64,000 bases of DNA. Origin: Panopea generosa. Its lineage: Eukaryota > Mollusca > Bivalvia > Adapedonta > Hiatellidae. This document shows positions 59,301-64,000 of this stretch, in pieces. Numbering within the stretch: position 1 is the stretch's first letter; each line of letters begins with the position of its first letter. The stretch spans positions 18,648,301 through 18,712,300 of the forward strand of contig CM055909.1 in the NCBI GenBank assembly GCA_029582155.1. The letters are read 5' to 3'. The translations under genes and the position numbers were made by a program. Below the pieces are notes generated by a model. It was not told where the DNA came from, searched no databases, and was given only the letters and a program-made list of their open reading frames with translations.

Positions 59301-59497
59301 AGTTAAGTTCAAAACTAATATATGTTTCCGTGGCGCGTCTGGTGTCGGTGCTTTAATTAATTTCATAACTAATAACTAACTTATGTTTCTGTGCCACGTC
59401 TTCTGTCGGAGCTTTAGTTAAGTTCATAAATAATATATGTTTCTGTGCCACATCTTCTGTCGGTGCTTTAGTTAAGTTCATAACTAATATATGTTTA
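53365..59497. repeat. 54-bp minisatellite (~110 units), truncated by an assembly gap
   Basis: Unit GTTAAGTTCATAACTAATAT + ATGTTTCTGTGCCGCGTCTT + CTGTCGGTGCTTCA, 54 bp. The leftmost units (53365-53470) are diverged. A 27-bp-deleted form (ATATGTTTAGTTAAGTTCAT) recurs through the array. The period of 18 codons gives minus frames with MNLTEAPTEDAAQKHILV and plus frames with VKFITNICFCAASSVGAS. No frame survives more than ~115 codons, so it is not a gene. Multi-unit blocks are repeated: 57022-57427 returns at +2135 (59157 to the gap), and 55439-55633 returns at +972. Confidence 0.95.
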
Positions 59498-59997
59498 NNN
59501 NNNNNNNNNNNNNNNNNNNNNNNNNNNNNNNNNNNNNNNNNNNNNNNNNNNNNNNNNNNNNNNNNNNNNNNNNNNNNNNNNNNNNNNNNNNNNNNNNNNN
59601 NNNNNNNNNNNNNNNNNNNNNNNNNNNNNNNNNNNNNNNNNNNNNNNNNNNNNNNNNNNNNNNNNNNNNNNNNNNNNNNNNNNNNNNNNNNNNNNNNNNN
59701 NNNNNNNNNNNNNNNNNNNNNNNNNNNNNNNNNNNNNNNNNNNNNNNNNNNNNNNNNNNNNNNNNNNNNNNNNNNNNNNNNNNNNNNNNNNNNNNNNNNN
59801 NNNNNNNNNNNNNNNNNNNNNNNNNNNNNNNNNNNNNNNNNNNNNNNNNNNNNNNNNNNNNNNNNNNNNNNNNNNNNNNNNNNNNNNNNNNNNNNNNNNN
59901 NNNNNNNNNNNNNNNNNNNNNNNNNNNNNNNNNNNNNNNNNNNNNNNNNNNNNNNNNNNNNNNNNNNNNNNNNNNNNNNNNNNNNNNNNNNNNNNNN
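59498..59997. other. Assembly gap (500 N)
   Basis: Exactly 500 N, a conventional placeholder. It cuts the 54-bp array on its left. The sequence on the right is unrelated, so true array length and what lies between are unknown. Confidence 0.98.
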
Positions 59998-60615
59998 AAA
60001 CTCCATTTCGCACTTTTCGCAGATTTTCGAGCTAAAGAATTAAACTTTTCACAATGTCTGTAACATAATTAAAACCAAACCTTTATTAAAGTAATTATTT
60101 ATTTAAATTAACTTAACAATAAATAGCAATGTTATTACTCAATTTCGCACTTTACATTAGAAACTCCATTTCGCAATTTACCCATTGATCTCCATTTCGC
60201 ACTTTACATACGGATCTCCATTTCGCACTCGATGTTTGAGCCATGGTATTAAACTTTTCACAATGTATCCTGTGTCTGTGTTATTTAAATCAAATCTTTA
60301 TTGAATTAATTTATTTTTGTTGTTTTAACGAAGCTGAATTATATTTGATAGCTATATCTATGTTAGTATAATTATAACGAGTATCGATATTGCTAATATT
60401 ATAATTATATATGTGTGGGAATTAACGATTAATTTTGACTTTTTTTTAACTTGACACATCAACCATATTATCATACATCAGTAATAGCATTTATATACGT
60501 GTTTAGTTGTTTTATTTAAGAATCAAAGCAAAGTAGCAATTTCATATCTCATTTCGCTATTTACACTCCATTGCACTCCATTTCGCAATTTACACTCCAT
60601 TTCGCATTTTAGTCC
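59998..60615. repeat. Spaced repeats of CTCCATTTCGCACTTTACAT
   Basis: About nine copies of CATTTCGCA(C/A)TTTA with CTCC before it, at 60001, 60142, 60163, 60190, 60220, 60548, 60581, 60597 and others, irregularly spaced. A longer ~240-bp unit (TTAAACTTTTCACAATGT, then AAATC or AACCAAACCTTTATT) occurs twice (60040 and 60249). It could be the subterminal repeat region of the Ulp1-PHD transposon that follows. Confidence 0.6.
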
Positions 60616-60757
60616 TACCGGTAAATGTAAGCAATTAACGTCAAATTATAATTCAACAGATAGTAAGCGTGTAAAATTAATTTTACCAACCCTGTCACCA
60701 AAAGTTTAAGATGATCACATTGTTACAATTGATAGTCCGAACAGCAGCTTTACAAAA
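60616..60757. other. AT-rich leader to the Ulp1-PHD remnant
   Basis: No separate feature seen. Confidence 0.4.
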
Positions 60758-61496
60758 TCCGATGACTGGTGGTTAAAATTGTATGACCTTAAATTATAGG
60801 ATAAACATGACATATCAAACTGTTAATGGTTAAACGATAAACATATGTCAGCAGTTAATATAGATGAGAAAAACAAATGGAATATTCAGAAAACTTTTAT
60901 ACGCTAAAATAGAACCTGCTTGCCAAATTCACTTTAACGACTCTAATCATTGGACGATGAGTTTTAAAACATCTTCCAACAGCGACTTCATTTACTATAT
61001 AAACAGTTCCGGAGAAAATATGAAAGACATATATTTAAACGTAAAAATTCAACTGTCACAAATATACACAACGCTTAATGATACATTTATTAACGTTAAA
61101 ATTCCCAGAGTTCAACAACAGCCCAATTCCTTTGATTGTGGATTATTTGCGATTGCGAATGTAGTAGAGTTTTGTCATTCATCCCTTTCATTTAATTTTC
61201 GAAACATATATATTGTACCAGTTATGTGCCAGCATTTTATAAATTGCCTTGAAAGTGGTAAAATGACACCTTTTCCAAAGGAACCCAAGCGCGGAAGAAA
61301 TTTAAGTCTTGTGTGCTTCAATCCCAAAGTTATAAACATCCAATAATGATGCCACTGCAGAATGCCAAATTTTGTTGACAATCGCATTTCATGTCAGAAT
61401 TTTAAATGTAAGCAATGGTACCATTATCAATGTGTAAATCAAAATAACTTGAAATTCTGGAATTGTACGTCGTGCTTAAATGAAAATGAAATATAG
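60758..61496 (+). pseudogene. Transposon-borne Ulp1/SENP-like (C48) protease plus PHD finger, broken
   Basis: Ulp1-type cysteine proteases cleave SUMO-like tags. PHD fingers usually read histone tails. Reading in order: DDWWLKLYDLKL (60764-60799), then stops TAG and TAA, then WLNDKHMSAVNI (60827-60862), the classic C48 substrate-side motif. A 1-base shift leads to a 160-codon frame from 60864: KIEPACQIHFNDSNHWTMSF holds the catalytic His (NHW), and PNSFDCGLFAIANVVEFC the oxyanion Gln region and catalytic Cys. The usual catalytic Asp after the His is replaced (IYYINSS has Asn). TAA TGA at 61344-61349 end it, yet the same frame continues CHCRMPN, then KCKQWYHYQCV and FWNCTSC to TAG at 61494, a PHD finger. 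Ulp1-PHD fusions occur in animal DNA transposons. The transposon end lies 0.85 kb downstream. Confidence 0.8.
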
Positions 61497-61735
61497 ATAT
61501 TTTGATAGTTAAACTATTGCATCAGATCATCCGTAAATCCTATACTAATAATCTGTCGTGTACTATATATTATATTCCCCTTTCTTTTGGATCATTTCTT
61601 TGTATATGAATGCTTGTACCTTTTGTTACTACATGTTGTATCGTTAAAATGTACAAATATGATTCGTAAAGGTAAACGTTCTATACACAGCAAAGAAGCT
61701 GCATGTACACAACGTTGTATTCTTTATTCGTCTAA
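61497..61735. other. 3' region of the Ulp1-PHD element
   Basis: AT-rich, no frame. Confidence 0.4.
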
Positions 61736-61905
61736 CTTTGTTATTAAGTTTTGTTACGTCTTGTAAATATTGTCTTAATCTTACAACGTTTTGTTACGTC
61801 TTGTTAATAGTGTCTAAATCTTACAACGTTTTGTTACGTCTGGTAAATATTGTCTAAATCTTACGTCTTGTAAATATTGTATAAATCTTACAACGTGCGG
61901 TAAAT
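61736..61905. repeat. ~47-bp tandem repeat (3-4 units)
   Basis: GTTTTGTTACGTCTTGTAAA + TATTGTCTAAATCTTACAAC, with deletion in the last unit. In the partner copy (17260-17325) only one unit is present, so it has expanded here. Confidence 0.75.
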
Positions 61906-62351
61906 ACGCCACACCGGTGAAATCGCAAGGTTTCATAGAAAATATATGTCCTCTCTATCGAGCGAAATAAACATTTATATGTTATTGTTTTTGTTGTTAT
62001 TTTCATTGTTATAGAATCAGCATATCTTAATCTTTGTAAGAATAGATTAAAACCATGGTTATTTACAACGAATATACTTTAAATAGCCATTCAAACGCAG
62101 CCGGAATTTGTCAAAAACGGCGAAAAATCTTCAAAAAACGTCATAAAAAGGTAAACTTCAAGACCAAATTTTAGGCATTATTTTTTTTTTTCATGTATTT
62201 TATTGATATATACGTCAAGGGCAGTACATAATTAATGGGATTAGGGCAGTTTAACATCATTATCACTAAAATATACGCAACATTTGCTGTTTCCCCACGG
62301 CCGGAAAAGTGACCGGATCGGCCGGAATTTGACCGGGTTTTAGTAGTACCC
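61780..62351 (+). mobile_element. 3' end of the GGGTA-type (Ulp1-PHD) transposon
   Basis: Ends GACCGGGTTTTAGTAGTACC+C at 62351. Homologous over ~500 bp, inverted, to 16830-17325, including ACCGGTGAAATCG, TTTACAACGAATATACTTTA, AAGGTAAACTTCAAGACC and GGCCGGAATTTGACCGGG. The subterminal region is rich in CCGG/CGGCC. The opposite end of this copy is not seen and may lie in the gap. Confidence 0.7.
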
Positions 62352-62625
62352 GATACAAATATTGGACAGTCTTTGTGAACGGCGTATTTTCATTCGGAGA
62401 TGTTCATTTATTTAAAATGTAAACACGCAAACTTCGAGGATCTTTTGTGAAAACCAACATTTAACAATTAATAATGGCAGAAAAAGAACAGGTTGAGTTT
62501 TTTTACTACAAATTTAATTAATCAATTCACACATACATCCAGGGACATACAAAAAAATCACTAATCCAGTGTAAAAGCGTCTGTCCACCCATGAAACAAA
62601 ACTTTTCTTGTAAAAGTCATACGTG
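62352..62625. other. Spacer; possible tiny first exon at 62474-62491
   Basis: ATG at 62474 in a fair context (AATAATGG) reads MAEKEQ and meets CAG|GTTGAGT at 62491, a plausible donor. With only six codons this is suggestive at best. Confidence 0.2.
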
Positions 62626-62703
62626 TGTAGTGAATGTACATAGGTCACTTACAACAGCCTCGCTGTTAAGCTAGCTTTTATGGCGACATGTTTGAAGTGC
62701 ACT

Positions 62704-62765
62704 GACTGTATTGGAAGTTAAGCAATGAAGTACAGGGTGAGTACTTGGACGGATGACCGCAGTCA
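62704..62765 (+). other. 5S rRNA-like segment in LTR 1
   Basis: TTGGAAGTTAAGCAATGAAG and GTGAGTACTTGGACGGATGA correspond to the A-box/C-box region of 5S rRNA (GGAAGCTAAGC ... GTTAGTACTTGGATGGGAGACC). The upstream part (GGCGACATGTTTGAAGTG, CTGACTG) is weakly 5S-like. Confidence 0.65.
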
Positions 62766-62980
62766 CTTTAATGGCAACGAGGATTAACTTTCGAACCTAT
62801 GTCTGCACGAATCTCTCTTTCCTTGGGATACGGCCAGGAACTGTGGGGAGCCACAGACTGTGCAGTTGGGGCTAAGTCCTAAAAGTTAAAGAGGGGAGGA
62901 GTGTAGTGAATGTACATAGGTCACCTACAACAGCCTCGCTGTTAAGCTAGCTGTTTTAGCCACATGGTTAAAGTGCACTG

Positions 62981-63040
62981 ACTGCATTGGAAGTTAAGCA
63001 ACAAAGTACAGGGTTAGTACTTGGATGGGTGGCTGCTGTC
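62981..63040 (+). other. 5S rRNA-like segment in LTR 2
   Basis: TTGGAAGTTAAGCAACAAAG followed by GGGTTAGTACTTGGATGGGT. The 16-base TTAGTACTTGGATGGG (63014-63029) is identical to the conserved core of animal 5S rRNA as I know it. Not a functional 5S gene: the middle and 3' parts diverge. Confidence 0.7.
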
Positions 63041-63048
63041 TCTTTACA

Positions 63049-64000
63049 TGTGGAATTGATGAGATGGACCACTGAACTACGCATGACAGCTCCAAATGAT
63101 AAAATTGTTTTACTCAGTCATCTCTACAGTGTCGGGGAAAGTAAACAAGTAACATGGTGCCAGTCACTCAATGAGCTGTCATGTTATTATGGTTGAGAAG
63201 TGCACAATACCATCAAATTAAGAATTGCCGGCAACATACCACACTTTGTTCTTGTTGATGTTTGGTCAGAATTTTTGGGAATGACCTGGCACACAGTCTT
63301 AACATATTCAGTTCATCATGAATAGTTTTTAATAGCAATAGTGCAATTCGCCCTCTCAACAATTTCACGTATCGTGTGTGATGGTCATTAAGGGACAGGT
63401 GTAAAACCTGGTGGTAGTGTTAAATTTAAGATTTTTAGAAGGAGTAGCTGGCGGTGCATACTAATTCTTCATTCATTAACAAATTTTAAAAATGTTTAAT
63501 ACCATTTAAAAGCTCAGAATATCTAGTTTCTGAAACTGAAAAGATAAACAAAATCCATTATCAAATGAATGAGATACGGACAGTTAAAATGAACACATCA
63601 TGGCGACTAAATTTACGCCATATTTTTCGCTTGAAAACCTGGCGGTACCCTTTAACTTTTTTGTTTATTATTGGAAATTCAATTTTTTATACGTCTATGT
63701 AAGTAACAATGTAGTTTAAGAAAAGCTTAAGTTATTAAAAATCGATCAAGTATTACGGAAGATACACTCTTACAAAATACATACTTAAAATGTAATATTT
63801 CGCAATAAATTTTGCTGACGTAAAAACCACGCGGTACCACTTAAAATCTTTATTTATATTTTTATTTTTATTTGCTTTACATGCTTGTAATGCTGAAGCT
63901 CTGTAGTTTTCTGTGACATATAGAAAATTAAAATCGGATAAGAAATAAAGATGTTACAAAGTGATGAACTTGAGCAATTATTTTAGTACAAAAATGTGTC
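63049..64000. other. Right-edge DNA with a thrice-repeated ACCTGGCGGTACC-like word
   Basis: AAAACCTGGTGGTAGTGTTA (63402), AAAACCTGGCGGTACCCTTT (63634) and AAAACCACGCGGTACCACTT (63824) mark a degenerate repeat of ~190-230 bp. No gene recognised. The plus-strand frame 62987-63196 starts inside LTR 2 and is chance. Confidence 0.4.

Larger units (their letters stand above)
62626..63048 (+). mobile_element. Cassandra-like TRIM: miniature LTR element with 5S-rRNA-like LTRs
   Basis: Two direct repeats, 62626-62771 and 62902-63048 (146 and 147 bp), start TGTAGTGAATGTACATAGG. The second ends ACA, the first A(C)A minus one base. They differ at about 17 places by my hand alignment. TGGCAACGAGGATTAACT directly follows the first (primer-binding-site position). 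AAAGAGGGGAGGAG directly precedes the second (polypurine tract). Only 130 bp lie between, with no frame. Each LTR holds GGAAGTTAAGCA and TTAGTACTTGGATGGG (degenerate GAGTACTTGGACGG in the first), diagnostic of the 5S rRNA internal promoter. Plant Cassandra elements have this design. Flanking CGTG/TGTG may be an imperfect duplication. Confidence 0.7.

Noticed and set aside
53635-59366. MNLTEAPTEDAAQKHILV repeat protein on minus
   Set aside because: Frames stop after at most ~115 codons and break at every irregular unit. The plus strand is equally open.
59353-60063. ~200-codon frames across 59498-59997
   Set aside because: They consist mostly of undetermined bases in an assembly gap.
62981-63040. 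Functional 5S rRNA gene
   Set aside because: Only the promoter core is well kept, the rest diverges, and it lies inside an LTR-like repeat.

Overview
The window looks like repeat-choked intergenic DNA of an animal, most likely a bivalve mollusc. It is AT-rich and has introns with GT..AG ends. It holds tRNA-derived SINEs, several non-LTR retrotransposon remnants, a Tc1-type transposon, a Ulp1/PHD transposon gene and long minisatellites. Several degenerate 165-205 bp repeat families resemble ones I associate with clam and mussel genomes. That assignment rests on memory of such repeats, not on a search. No intact host protein-coding gene is visible. The best host-gene candidate is a two-exon 5' gene start on the minus strand at 24251-24497.

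Layout: 1-275 is a ~20 bp repeat. A solo pogo/Tigger-like end lies at 591-650, and a 36-bp minisatellite at 1090-3095. From 3.7 to 13 kb lie SINEs of three tRNA-related families (Leu-, Lys- and Ala/Val-like), a degenerate array at 7.2-8.2 kb and a ~178-bp tandem repeat split by a SINE with an 11-bp target duplication. A 946-bp TIR element lies at 15335-16280, and one end of a GGGTA-type transposon at 16830-17325. A 6.6-kb Tc1-like element spans 17534-24138, with 26-bp TIRs and TA on both sides. It carries a broken DD34E transposase, clustered copies of a 16-bp palindrome-forming motif and a 3.3-kb, 39-bp minisatellite.

From 26 to 42 kb there are three LINE remnants, minisatellites of 35, 44 and 21 bp, a TIR element with a nested SINE, and an 18-bp repeat block. 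The 44-bp array is ~4.8 kb and contains a 1376-bp higher-order duplication. From 42 to 52 kb there are more tandem-dispersed repeats and SINEs. From 53.4 to 59.5 kb a 54-bp minisatellite runs into a 500-base assembly gap. Beyond it are a wrecked Ulp1-PHD transposon gene (60758-61496) and a second copy of the GGGTA-type end in the opposite orientation (61780-62351).

The most novel-looking item is at 62626-63048: a 423-bp LTR element with ~146-bp LTRs, a PBS-like site, a purine tract and no gene. Each LTR contains a 5S-rRNA-like sequence, the architecture of plant Cassandra TRIMs but in an apparent mollusc. There is no operon-like cooperation here. The biology is that of mobile elements, their decay and satellite expansion inside or beside them.
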